NCBI RefSeq assembly: GCF_937859915.1
Contig: NZ_CALMAW010000083.1
Location: 1-57,012 of the forward strand
Reading direction: 5' to 3'
DNA from: an uncultured Sphingomonas sp.
Lineage (GTDB): Bacteria; Pseudomonadota; Alphaproteobacteria; Sphingomonadales; Sphingomonadaceae
DNA: 57,012 nucleotides
Part shown: one piece after another, positions 1 to 10,654 of the stretch
Position numbering within the stretch: the stretch's first letter is position 1
How the letters are laid out: the number at the start of each line of letters is the position of its first letter
Translations under genes and position numbers: made by a program
Notes under the pieces: generated by a model
Database searches by the model: none
What the model was told of the DNA's origin: nothing
Seen by the model: only the letters and a program-made list of their open reading frames with translations

Positions 1-196
1 TCTGCTCGGCCGAGATGTTGGCCGCGATCAGCGAGGCGCCGATCGCCCACCAGGGCAGGTTCTTCGACGCCAGGAAATAGTCGGTGGTATTCTTGGGGCC
101 AGCACCCGCCTTGTCGCGCGACACATATTGCGCGAGGCCGAAGATGGCGACCGCATAGGCGACGATCACGACGATATCGATGCTGCTCAGTGGCAC
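1..196 (-). CDS. Sodium:solute (sugar) symporter, SSS family, N-terminal part
   Basis: This is the first 65 codons of a sodium/solute symporter of the vSGLT type; the rest lies beyond the left edge. The GTG at 196 is the start, because a GGAGGAG ribosome site sits 6-8 bases upstream. The first residues form a hydrophobic helix (IVVIVAYAVAIFGLAQY), followed by TDYFLASKNLPWW and IGASLIAANISAEQ. The second stretch is the conserved TM1 region of bacterial sodium/sugar symporters. It lies 97 bp downstream of the GH3 gene on the same strand, so it probably imports the sugar released by the glycosidases. The sugar cannot be told from this fragment. Confidence 0.85.
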   Translation of the reverse strand, partial: MPLSSIDIVVIVAYAVAIFGLAQYVSRDKAGAGPKNTTDYFLASKNLPWWAIGASLIAANISAEQ

Positions 197-255
197 GTCC
201 TGCTCCTCCAGCCGCTGCGCGCTTGCAGGCGCCGGCCGTAATCCGGGCCCATCAT

Positions 256-282
256 GGCGGGGCGGGAGGGGCCCACCCCGCC
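256..282 (-). terminator. Possible GC hairpin after the GH3 gene
   Basis: GGCGGGG (256-262) and CCCCGCC (276-282) form a 7-bp inverted repeat with a 13-base loop, just after the GH3 stop. There is no T-run, so it could be a weak terminator or a processing structure rather than a full intrinsic terminator. Confidence 0.25.
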
Positions 283-293
283 GCGAGCGATCG

Positions 294-2830
<2,537 letters not shown>

Positions 2831-3009
2831 CATATCCCCTCGCATCTGCAAACCGGACCTTGTCGATTGCCGCGGCCTATCGGCGCGGAGCCCGTCGCGC
2901 CCGCTTCGTTCGTCGGGCGGCGCGATCATGTCGCGGACACAAAAACAAATCAATTTATATAATGGCGGGTGCGAGGCGTTCGCCGTGCGGCATGGCTGTC
3001 TGACCGGGG

Positions 3010-4239
3010 TCAGGGGCGGACCGTCACCATCACCACCCCGTGCGCTGCCACTACGGCGGTAAAGCCGCCCGTCTTCCGGCCCAGCGCTCGGTGTGCCCAC
3101 AGGTCGCGGACAGCCGCAGTCGTATTGGCGGGATAGCCGATATCGGTCCAAGCGGCGACGATGCTCGCCGCCTGCGTGCCGCGGTTGAGCAGCAGCACGG
3201 CGCGGCTGCCGTCGGCGAGCGGGCGCGACCAGACCTCGTGGTCGCCATCGCGGCGGACGCGGCGGCCCTGCTCGCCGAGCGCATCCTGGTCGACCGCGAT
3301 CACCTCCCGGTTGAGCAGCACGTCGCGCGTCGCACCGGCCATCGCGGCGATATCATTGCCCGCGATCAGCGGTGCGGCCATCATCGCCCACAGGCTGAAA
3401 TGCGCACGGCTCTCCGCATCGGTCAGCCCACCATTGCCGACCTCGAGCATGTCGGGATCGTTCCAATGGCCGGGCCCGGCATAAGGATAGAGCGGCTCGT
3501 TGCGGTCGACGATGTCCATCACGCCCAACGAATAGGTGACGCGGCCGGCCCAGGCGTCGCGGATGTCGGCGGTCGTGCGCCACAGATTGCCGATCTTCTG
3601 CGCCCAATCCCATGGGCGGTTATTGCCCCATTCGCAGATCGAGAAGACGATCGGCCGTCCGGTCGCGCGCAGTGCGTCCGCCATCAGCGCATAGGCTTCC
3701 TCGGCGTTGCGGATGCCGGTCGAGCACCAGTCATATTTGAGATAGTCGACGCCCCAGCCGGCATAGGTCTGCGCGTCCTGATATTCGTGGCCCTGGCTGC
3801 CCGGCCGGCCTCCGCAGGTCTTGCGGCCGGCGTCCGAATAGATTCCGAATTTGAGGCCGCGCGCGTGGATATAATCGGCAAGCGCGCGGATGCCTGAGGG
3901 GAATTTGCTGCGGTCCTCGTGGATGAAGCCGTGCGCATCGCGGCTTCCGTGCCAGCAGTCGTCGATGACGACATAGGTGTAGCCGGCCGCCTTCATGCCG
4001 TTGCTCGCCATCGCGTCGGCCATCTTGCGGATCACCGTCTCGTTGATCGCGCAGCCATATTTGTTCCAGCTGTTCCACCCCATCGGCGGCGTCTGCGCGA
4101 GGCCGTTGGCGGTCCGGTCGGGCTCGAGCGACGGCCGCACCGTATTGGGATCGACCAGCTGGTCCTGCGCCGGGGCGATCGTCGCGAGCATCAGCGACGC
4201 GCAGGCGACGCCCCGCGCCAGAATGTGCCGGATCGTCAT
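3010..4239 (-). CDS. Alpha-galactosidase, GH27 family
   Basis: This 409-residue exported enzyme removes terminal alpha-galactose from galactosides or galactomannan side chains. The start at 4239 follows GGGAGGGGCAC and gives a signal peptide (HILARGVACASLMLATIAPAQ). The GH27 signature PPMGWNSWNKYGC comes next, then VIDDCWHG, the nucleophile in YLKYDWC (Asp about 170), ICEWGNN, the probable acid/base region TTADIRDAW and WNDPDMLEVG. The C-terminus is the usual antiparallel beta domain. Its length is normal for bacterial GH27 enzymes. It precedes the GH3 gene on the same strand with a 179-bp gap, so the two may be co-expressed or separately promoted; an AT-rich patch at about 2938-2965 could hold a promoter. 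The family assignment is firm; the natural substrate is inferred. Confidence 0.93.
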   Translation of the reverse strand: MTIRHILARGVACASLMLATIAPAQDQLVDPNTVRPSLEPDRTANGLAQTPPMGWNSWNKYGCAINETVIRKMADAMASNGMKAAGYTYVVIDDCWHGSRDAHGFIHEDRSKFPSGIRALADYIHARGLKFGIYSDAGRKTCGGRPGSQGHEYQDAQTYAGWGVDYLKYDWCSTGIRNAEEAYALMADALRATGRPIVFSICEWGNNRPWDWAQKIGNLWRTTADIRDAWAGRVTYSLGVMDIVDRNEPLYPYAGPGHWNDPDMLEVGNGGLTDAESRAHFSLWAMMAAPLIAGNDIAAMAGATRDVLLNREVIAVDQDALGEQGRRVRRDGDHEVWSRPLADGSRAVLLLNRGTQAASIVAAWTDIGYPANTTAAVRDLWAHRALGRKTGGFTAVVAAHGVVMVTVRP

Positions 4240-4362
4240 GTGCCCCTCCCGAATGCGCGACCGTTCGTCTGCGCAGACCGTGCTTAACGGCAGTTCGCGG
4301 CGGCATCCAGCCCGCCGCCGCGGCCCCTTTCGCGCAGGGCGCGGCGGTGGCATATCGCGCGC

Positions 4363-5337
4363 ATGACCAGCGGAACCAGCGGCGCGATCGGCCGGCATGT
4401 CGAGGAACGCGGGCCGGTCGATCCGGCCCGGCTGCAGGACGAGATCCTGTCGGCCTACCGCCCGATCGTGCTGCGCGGGCAGGCGGCGCACTGGCCAGCG
4501 GTGACGGCGGCGCGGCAGTCGGACGAGGCGGTCGCGGCCTACATCGCGCGTTTCGACAGCGGCCGGCCCGCCGAGGTGCTGGTCGGCCCGCCCGAGATCG
4601 GCGGTCATTATTTCTACAACGAGGCGCTGACCGGCTGCAACTTCCAGAAGCGCAGCGGCGCGCTGGCGGCGCTGCTCGCACGCCTGTTGCAGCTGCGCGG
4701 CACGCCGTCGCCCGATGCGCTCTACGCCGGGGCCGCGGCGGCCGGCGAGCATCTGCCGGGCTGGACCGACGCCAATCCGCTCGGCTTCGACCTGCCGACC
4801 GCCAAGGCGCGGATCTGGATCGGCAATGCCTCGCATGTCGCGACCCATTTCGACGAGGCCAGCAACATCGCGGTGGTGATCGCGGGGCGGCGGCGCTTCA
4901 CACTGTTCCCGCCCGAGCAGTTCGCCAACCTTTATGTCGGCCCGTTCCATCTCACGATCGCCGGCCCCCCGGTCAGCATGGTCGACCTCAGAGCGCCCGA
5001 TCTGGTGCGCTATCCGCGCTTCGCCGAGGCACAGGCGCACGCGCAGGTGGCGGAGCTGGAACCCGGCGATGCGCTCTACATCCCGCCGATCTGGTGGCAC
5101 AATGTCCAGGCCGCCGGCCCGTTCAACGTGATGATGAACTATTGGTGGGAGGAGCCCGACGCGACCTCGCCTTTGGCGACGCTGATCCAGGCGATCAAGG
5201 CGATGCGCGACCTCGCGCCCGCGCACCGCGGCGCATGGAAGGCGTGGTTCGACCAATATGTGTTCGACGACGCCGCGCCACATGCCGCCGATCATCTGCC
5301 GGCGCATGCCCGGGGGGTGGCGGGCCGAGCCCGGTAG
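4363..5337 (+). CDS. Cupin-like (cupin_8/JmjC-type) protein, paralogue 1
   Basis: This 324-residue protein belongs to the cupin_8 family, related to JmjC and FIH-type Fe(II)/2-oxoglutarate oxygenases. The N-terminal half has the family hallmark RPIVLRGQAAHWPAV. The metal site is seen as HFDEASN (His and Asp) with a distal His in PPIWWHNV. LPGWTDANPLG and RRRFTLFPPEQ are shared with the gene at 14805-15803. No signal peptide is visible, so it is probably cytoplasmic. It diverges from the alpha-galactosidase and converges on nagA. Such proteins are common beside TonB receptors and halogenase-like proteins in Sphingomonadales and Caulobacterales, but no substrate is established to my knowledge. 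A hydroxylase role is inference from the intact metal ligands. Confidence 0.85.
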   Translation: MTSGTSGAIGRHVEERGPVDPARLQDEILSAYRPIVLRGQAAHWPAVTAARQSDEAVAAYIARFDSGRPAEVLVGPPEIGGHYFYNEALTGCNFQKRSGALAALLARLLQLRGTPSPDALYAGAAAAGEHLPGWTDANPLGFDLPTAKARIWIGNASHVATHFDEASNIAVVIAGRRRFTLFPPEQFANLYVGPFHLTIAGPPVSMVDLRAPDLVRYPRFAEAQAHAQVAELEPGDALYIPPIWWHNVQAAGPFNVMMNYWWEEPDATSPLATLIQAIKAMRDLAPAHRGAWKAWFDQYVFDDAAPHAADHLPAHARGVAGRAR

Positions 5338-5366
5338 ACGGCCGCGCGGCCGGCCGCCAATGCCGA

Positions 5367-6521
5367 TCAGGCCATGGCGCGGTCGTACCGTACCTCGCCG
5401 CCGCCGATCCAGCTGCGCTGCACAACGAGCGCCTCGTCGGCGAGGATGAGATCGGCGTCGAAGCCCGCGACGATCGCCCCGCGTCTGTCGCCGAGACCCA
5501 GGAAGGCGGCGGGCACGGCAGACGCCATGGGAACGGCGGTCGCCAGATCGCTGCCCGTCTGCGCGATCAGCGTCGCGACCGCGCGGTTCATGGTCAGCGT
5601 CGATCCCGCCAACGTGCCGTCGGCGCCGACCACCCGGTCGCCCACCCGTCGGATCACCCGGCCTTGCAACAGGAAGGAGTCGGCATCGCTGCCCGCGCAC
5701 GGCATAGCGTCGCTGACGAGCATCAGCCGCGTCGCGCCTTTGATCCGCAACGCCAGCCGCACCGTCGCGGCGTGGAGATGCTCGCCGTCGACGATCAGTC
5801 CGGCGATGCTCGCCTCATCCTCGAGCGCGGCGCCGACCATCCCGGGCGCGCGCGACCCCCATGGCGACATCGCGTTGAACAAATGGGTGAAGCCCGTCAT
5901 CCCCTCATCGAGCGCGGCCCGCACCTGCTCGTAGCTGGCCTCGCTATGCCCGCCCGCGACGATGACGCCCGCCGCGACCAGCCGCGCGATGTCGCCGGGA
6001 CGGACGCATTCGGGCGCCACCGTCACCAGTGTGCGGCCGCGCGTCGCCGAGGAGAGCAGCGCGATCGCCGCGTCGTCTATCTGGTCGATCCGCGCGGGAT
6101 CGTGGATGCCGCGCCGCGTCATGGCGAGGAACGGGCCTTCGATATGAATGCCCGCGATGCCGGGCACGCCCGCGGCGATCGCCTCGTCCACCGCCGCGAC
6201 TGCGCGTGCGATCACCGCGCGCCTGTCGCTGACCAGCGTGGGCAGCAGCGCGGTGGTGCCGAACCGGCGGTGAGCGGCGGCAATGGTGGCGATCGTGGCG
6301 ACCGTGGGATCATCGTTGAACAGCGCCCCGCCGCCGCCGTTGACCTGTGTGTCGATGAAGCCGGGCAGCAGCAGCCCGCCTGCGCAATCGATCGGCTCGG
6401 CGTCCGTATCCGGCTCAGGGGATACCGCGCGGATGCGGCCGTCCGCGATCGTCACTACCACGTCGCGGCGCAGGCCCTCGGGGAGCAGCACGCGCGCGTT
6501 GATCAGGGCTTTGGCGGTCAT
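5367..6521 (-). CDS. nagA: N-acetylglucosamine-6-phosphate deacetylase
   Basis: NagA converts GlcNAc-6-phosphate to glucosamine-6-phosphate and acetate, the first cytoplasmic step after PTS uptake. The 384-residue protein has the amidohydrolase start GGLLLPGFIDTQVNGGGG. It also has HIEGPFL (metal-binding Glu), GGHSEASYEQ and THLFNAMSPWG (substrate and metal His residues), and LMLVSDAMP with the catalytic Asp region. Its length is normal for NagA. The ATG at 6521 overlaps the stop of the upstream SIS gene (ATGA), so the two are translationally coupled. The operon order gntR-SIS-nagA resembles the Pseudomonas nag operon, and the GntR regulator presumably controls it. Confidence 0.95.
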   Translation of the reverse strand: MTAKALINARVLLPEGLRRDVVVTIADGRIRAVSPEPDTDAEPIDCAGGLLLPGFIDTQVNGGGGALFNDDPTVATIATIAAAHRRFGTTALLPTLVSDRRAVIARAVAAVDEAIAAGVPGIAGIHIEGPFLAMTRRGIHDPARIDQIDDAAIALLSSATRGRTLVTVAPECVRPGDIARLVAAGVIVAGGHSEASYEQVRAALDEGMTGFTHLFNAMSPWGSRAPGMVGAALEDEASIAGLIVDGEHLHAATVRLALRIKGATRLMLVSDAMPCAGSDADSFLLQGRVIRRVGDRVVGADGTLAGSTLTMNRAVATLIAQTGSDLATAVPMASAVPAAFLGLGDRRGAIVAGFDADLILADEALVVQRSWIGGGEVRYDRAMA

Positions 6522-7519
6522 AGCGTCTCCGTCACCTTGGCGAGATGCGGCGGCCGATCGGGATCGTGCCCACGCAATAGAGCGAGCGCGTTGGCGAGGC
6601 GATAGAAGCTCTGCGCGAGCAGGATCGGCTGGATCGCGGGATCGGCCGCAAGCGTGGGCAGGGTGATCGTGCCGGCGACACCGGCAGCGATGACCGGCCC
6701 GCCACGCGCCGCGAACAGCTGTGCCGCCGCGTCGACGCTCGCCGCCGACGCGTCGTCCTGCGCGAACAGCAGCACCGGGAAATCGGGCCCGACCAGCGCC
6801 ATCGGCCCGTGCCGTACTTCGGCGGCGCTGAACGCCTCAGCATGAAGGCCGCAGGTCTCCTTGGCCTTGAGCGCCGCCTCCTGCGCGACGCCGAGGCCGA
6901 GGCCGCGCCCGACGACATACAGGCTGCGCGCCGCCGCGAGAGGCGGCATTGCCGCGTGCCAGTCGAGCGCCCATGCCGCATCGAGCTGCGCCGGCAGGTC
7001 ATCCAGCGCGGCGTTCAAGCTCGCGCTTCCGGTCCATTCCGCGACCAGGTGGACGATCGCCGCGAGCGTGGCGACGAAGGATTTGGTCGCCGCCACGCTG
7101 CGTTCGGGCCCGGCATCGAGCGGCAGGGTCACGTCGGCCAGCGCGGCGAGCGGCGATGTCTCGTCGTTGACCAGCGCGACGAGCAGCGCGCCCTGCGACT
7201 GCGCGGCGGTCGCCGCGGCGATCAGGTCGGGGCTGCGGCCCGACTGGGAGAAGACCAGCATGACGGTGCCCGCCATGTCCCGGACGGCGCCATAGACCGA
7301 TACGACCGACGGCGAGACCGAGCTCGTCACGATGTCGACGTGGGTCTCGATCAGATAGCGCGCATAGGTCGCCGCATTGTCCGAACTCCCGCGTGCCAGC
7401 GTGCCAAGGCTGCGCGGCTTCATCGCGCGCAGCCGCGCGCCGAGCGCCGCCATCGCTGCCGCGTTGCGCAGGCGCTGCCGGCGGACCACCGCGGCCGCTT
7501 CGGCGGCTTCGCGGTACAT
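6518..7519 (-). CDS. SIS-domain glucosamine-6-phosphate deaminase (NagB-II type)
   Basis: This protein has two SIS sugar-phosphate isomerase domains and no glutaminase domain. It therefore fits the alternative deaminase (NagB-II/AgaS-like) that turns glucosamine-6-phosphate into fructose-6-phosphate and ammonia. Visible motifs are GTLARGSSDNAATYARYL (SIS domain 1), MLVFSQSGRSPDL, ATKSFVATLA and, in the second domain, VVGRGLGLGVAQEAALKAKETCGLHAEAF. No canonical NagB is present nearby, which supports this role. Candidate starts are GTG 7543, ATG 7540 and ATG 7519. I prefer 7519 (MYREAAEA) because GGAAGAG lies six bases upstream. It overlaps nagA by ATGA and follows gntR directly. Confidence 0.9.
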   Translation of the reverse strand: MYREAAEAAAVVRRQRLRNAAAMAALGARLRAMKPRSLGTLARGSSDNAATYARYLIETHVDIVTSSVSPSVVSVYGAVRDMAGTVMLVFSQSGRSPDLIAAATAAQSQGALLVALVNDETSPLAALADVTLPLDAGPERSVAATKSFVATLAAIVHLVAEWTGSASLNAALDDLPAQLDAAWALDWHAAMPPLAAARSLYVVGRGLGLGVAQEAALKAKETCGLHAEAFSAAEVRHGPMALVGPDFPVLLFAQDDASAASVDAAAQLFAARGGPVIAAGVAGTITLPTLAADPAIQPILLAQSFYRLANALALLRGHDPDRPPHLAKVTETL

Positions 7520-7539
7520 CAACGTCTCTTCCGCGCGCA

Positions 7540-8268
7540 TCACGAGCCGCCGAGCTCGGAGACGATGTCATAGCCATCGCCGCGATACAGCGAGCGGGCG
7601 AATTCGACCGCCCGCCCGCTGGCGGCGAAGCCGCGGCGCTCGATCAGCAATCCTGCGGCGGGCCCATCGATGCCGAGCAGTGCGATCTCCTCGGCATCGA
7701 GCAGGACGGCGCGCAGGCGCTGCAGGACGCGCACCGGTCGCGCCGCGCCGAGCGTCGCATAGAGCGAGGCGCCCACCGCGTCGGCGGAAGGCAGGATGTC
7801 GGCCGGGATGCTGCTCTGCTCGATCGCCATCGAGATGCCGTCGGCATGGCGTACGCGCGACAGCCGGGTTACCGCGCTGCCCGGGCTCAGCCCCAGCGCG
7901 AGCGCCTCCTCGGGCGTGACGATACCGGTGCCGCGCGTGATCCAGCTGCTCGACGGCGTGCGGCCACGCCCTTCCATGTCTTCGGTAAACGACGACAGAT
8001 TCGCGAAATTCTTTTCGATCGGCGCCGCGACATAGGTGCCGGCGCCGCGCCGCCGGGTCAGCAGGCGCGCATCGACCAATCCGTCGATCGCCTTGCGCAC
8101 CGTGACGCGCGAGACGTGATAGGCAGCCGCGAGGTCGCGCTCGGGTGGCAGCGCTTCGCCCGGGGCCAGGATACGCGCGTCGATGGCGTCGCAAAGCTTG
8201 CGCTCCAGTTGCCGGTAAAGCGGGCCTGGCTCTCCAGCGATCAACCGGCCTACGCGTTCGACGAACAT
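7540..8268 (-). CDS. GntR/HutC-family repressor of the GlcNAc genes (NagR/NagQ-like)
   Basis: The protein has an N-terminal winged helix of the GntR type (LYRQLERKL, LPPERDLAAAYHVSRVTVRK, LVDARLLTRRRGAGTYV) and a C-terminal UTRA effector domain (SSFTEDMEGRGRTP onward, VTRLSRVRHADG, ERRGFAASGRAVEF). HutC-type members in nag operons sense GlcNAc-6-P or GlcN-6-P. The start at 8268 (MFVERVGR) has GGAG six bases upstream; a longer version from ATG 8283 lacks a good ribosome site. It leads the minus-strand operon with the SIS and nagA genes and faces the hexosaminidase/PTS operon across a region with probable operators, so it is likely autoregulated and controls both arms. Confidence 0.9.
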   Translation of the reverse strand: MFVERVGRLIAGEPGPLYRQLERKLCDAIDARILAPGEALPPERDLAAAYHVSRVTVRKAIDGLVDARLLTRRRGAGTYVAAPIEKNFANLSSFTEDMEGRGRTPSSSWITRGTGIVTPEEALALGLSPGSAVTRLSRVRHADGISMAIEQSSIPADILPSADAVGASLYATLGAARPVRVLQRLRAVLLDAEEIALLGIDGPAAGLLIERRGFAASGRAVEFARSLYRGDGYDIVSELGGS

Positions 8269-8321
8269 GTGCTTCTCCGCCATCCGACGACCACATCTGC
8301 CGCCGTATCGAGCCCAATGAA

Positions 8322-8360
8322 GAGACCAATATCACATTGGACTGCTCATTGGTATTGCAT
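8322..8360. promoter_or_regulatory. Probable GntR (NagR-type) operators in the divergent nag region
   Basis: Between gntR and the hexosaminidase lie GACCAAT (8324-8330), the dyad CCAAT-ATCAC-ATTGG (8326-8340) and ATTGGTAT (8348-8355). Sites of HutC-type regulators such as Bacillus NagR/YvoA carry an ATTGGTAT-type half with an inverted ACCAAT half, so the half-sites here match that pattern. Three half-sites in about 35 bp would let one repressor block both divergent promoters. This is a motif match by eye only. Confidence 0.55.
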
Positions 8361-8407
8361 CTTGTCGGGATGCGCGCATGATGGGCGCCTTCGAACAAAG
8401 GATGATC

Positions 8408-10654
8408 ATGCGCAGGTGGCGATCGCTCGCAGTCGGATTGCTGACCCTGATGAGCGCTCCGGCCGCACAGGCGGTACCGCTGTCCGTGCTCCCGCAGCCT
8501 GCGTCCATGGTTCCCGCTGCAGGCAGTTATGGCGTGGGTCAGTCGCACCTGTTCGCGGACCCCGGGGATGCCGGCGCGATCGCGGCCGCTGCGCGATTTC
8601 GTGCCTTGCTCGATCGCAGCGGCGGTCCCACGCTGCCGATGGCGGGCGATGCACGACATGCGATCGCCTTCGTCCGCGATCCGAGCGTCGTCGGCGCCGA
8701 GGCCTATGCGCTGACAGTGACGCCGGACAAGATCACCATCCGCGCGAGCGGCGATGCCGGGCTCTATTATGGCGCCGAGACGCTGTGGCAACTCGTCGCG
8801 GCCGCCAAGGATGGCCGTATCCCGGCGGTGCGCATCGACGACAGGCCAGCCTTCGCCTGGCGGGGCGTGATGCTCGACAGCGCGCGGCATTTCCAGCCGG
8901 TCGCCTATGTCGAGCAGCTGCTCGATCGGATGGCGCTCGCCAAGCTCAACCGGTTCCACTGGCACCTGACCGACGACCAGGGCTGGCGGCTGCCCGTCGA
9001 CAATTATCCGCGGCTGACCGAGATCGGCGCTTGGCGGACGCCAGCTGGCCCGGCGGGGCGGGACCCGAAGACGGGCGAGGCGGTGCGCTATGGCGGCTTC
9101 TACACGCATGACGAGATTCGCGCTGTCGTCGCCTATGCCGCCGCGCGCCACATCGTCGTCGTCCCCGAGATAGAGATGCCCGGGCACGCCACCGCGGCGA
9201 TCGCCGCCTATCCGGCGCTTGCCTCCACCGCGACGCCGCCGACCGCGCCGTCGGCCGATTGGGGCATCCTGCCCAATTTGTTCAACACCTCCGACCAGAC
9301 CTTTACGATGCTGCATGCAGTGCTCGACCAGGTGATGGCGCTGTTCCCGGGGCCCTATATCCACATCGGCGGCGATGAATCGCCCAAAGGGCAATGGCAG
9401 GCCGATCCGCGCGAGCGGGCCAAGCTCGCCAGCCTGGGGCTGCACAACGATGGACAGCTGCAGGGCTGGTTCACCGCGCAGATCGGTGCCTATCTCGAAC
9501 AGCACGGCCGTCGGCTGGTCGGCTGGGACGAGATACTCGAGGGCGGCGTGCCAGCGGATGCGACGGTGATGTCGTGGCACGGGATCGACGGCGCGCTCGC
9601 GGCGGCGCGGAGCGGGCATGACGCGGTGCTCGCGCCCGAACCGACCTTCTATCTCGACAATCGCCAGAGCGATTCACCCGACGAGCCGCCGGGCCGCGGC
9701 GAGATCGTCGACTGGAAGCGGCTCTACGACTTCCCGCTGCTGCCGGCCACGATAACGTCCGCCGAACGTGCACATATTCTCGGGGTACAGGCCAATCTGT
9801 GGACCGAGCATGTCGGCAATGGGCGCGACGCGGATCGGATGCTGTGGCCGCGTGCGGCGGTCGTTGCCGAACTCGGCTGGTCGCCGGCGCAGGGCCATGA
9901 CTGGTCCGGTTTCTCGCGCCGGCTGGTGTCGGCGATGGCGGGATGGCGTGCGCTCGGCTGGGGCTATGACGAGACGCCGCTGGCGGCCGAGGCGACGGTC
10001 GCCGGCGACCAAATTGCGCTGCGTCAGCCTGCCGGGATCGGGACGCTGCGCTACACGATCGACGGCAGCGCGCCGACCACAATATCGCCGGCCTATACCG
10101 CGCCGATCCCGCTCGCCCAGGCGGGTGACGTCCACGCCCAAAGCTTTCTCGACGGGGTGGCGCTCGGCGTGGCCGCGCGCTTCCGCGTCGACGCCACCAG
10201 CGCGCGTACCGAAGCGGCGAGCGCGATGCGGCAATGCGCGCGCAAGCTGCCGTTGCGGCTCGCGGACAGCGGCGGCAGTGCCGACGGGCGACCGATCCAC
10301 TGGGTCGACGTCATGGAGCCATGCTGGATATGGCCCGCCGCCCCACTTGACGGCGCCACCCATGTCGTCGCTCAAGTGGCGCAGGTCCCCTATAATTTTT
10401 CGTTCGGCAACGATCCGATCCCCGCCCATTTCGCGCCGCCGCGGACGCGCTTCGGCGAATTGGAGGTGCGCCAGGATCGCTGCGACGGCCCCCTGATCGC
10501 AATTGTGCCGATGACCGCACCGACGCGGGGCGAGAGCGAGGCCAAGGCGCCGCTTGCCATGCCCGTGACGGGACCGCACGACCTGTGCATGACCTTCACC
10601 CAGGCCACTGCCGACCCGCTGTGGGTCCTCGACCGGCTGACGCTCGGCCGATGA
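8408..10654 (+). CDS. Beta-N-acetylhexosaminidase, GH20 family, exported
   Basis: This 748-residue enzyme releases terminal GlcNAc from chitooligosaccharides or glycans. The start at 8408 follows AAAGGA by six bases and gives a clean signal peptide (WRSLAVGLLTLMSAPAAQA). An N-terminal GH20b domain precedes the TIM barrel, which has RGVMLDSARHFQP, LNRFHWHLTDDQGWR and the catalytic pair Asp323-Glu324 in HIGGDESP. Then follow VGWDEILEGG, the Trp-containing VQANLWTEH and a C-terminal chitobiase-type beta domain with TIDGSAPT. Length and domain order match periplasmic sphingomonad hexosaminidases. It is the first gene of the plus-strand arm and overlaps the PTS gene by ATGA, which ties extracytoplasmic GlcNAc release to uptake. 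Confidence 0.95.
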   Translation: MRRWRSLAVGLLTLMSAPAAQAVPLSVLPQPASMVPAAGSYGVGQSHLFADPGDAGAIAAAARFRALLDRSGGPTLPMAGDARHAIAFVRDPSVVGAEAYALTVTPDKITIRASGDAGLYYGAETLWQLVAAAKDGRIPAVRIDDRPAFAWRGVMLDSARHFQPVAYVEQLLDRMALAKLNRFHWHLTDDQGWRLPVDNYPRLTEIGAWRTPAGPAGRDPKTGEAVRYGGFYTHDEIRAVVAYAAARHIVVVPEIEMPGHATAAIAAYPALASTATPPTAPSADWGILPNLFNTSDQTFTMLHAVLDQVMALFPGPYIHIGGDESPKGQWQADPRERAKLASLGLHNDGQLQGWFTAQIGAYLEQHGRRLVGWDEILEGGVPADATVMSWHGIDGALAAARSGHDAVLAPEPTFYLDNRQSDSPDEPPGRGEIVDWKRLYDFPLLPATITSAERAHILGVQANLWTEHVGNGRDADRMLWPRAAVVAELGWSPAQGHDWSGFSRRLVSAMAGWRALGWGYDETPLAAEATVAGDQIALRQPAGIGTLRYTIDGSAPTTISPAYTAPIPLAQAGDVHAQSFLDGVALGVAARFRVDATSARTEAASAMRQCARKLPLRLADSGGSADGRPIHWVDVMEPCWIWPAAPLDGATHVVAQVAQVPYNFSFGNDPIPAHFAPPRTRFGELEVRQDRCDGPLIAIVPMTAPTRGESEAKAPLAMPVTGPHDLCMTFTQATADPLWVLDRLTLGR

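Noticed and set aside
2938..2965. TATAAT-like box on the plus strand in the GH27-GH3 gap
   Set aside because: No plus-strand gene follows, and on the minus strand no convincing -35/-10 pair could be placed; it is only an AT-rich patch.
3010..5700. 896-residue frame as one protein
   Set aside because: Only residues after ATG 4239 match GH27 and carry a signal peptide; the upstream part is an antisense shadow of cupin_8 paralogue 1 and nagA.
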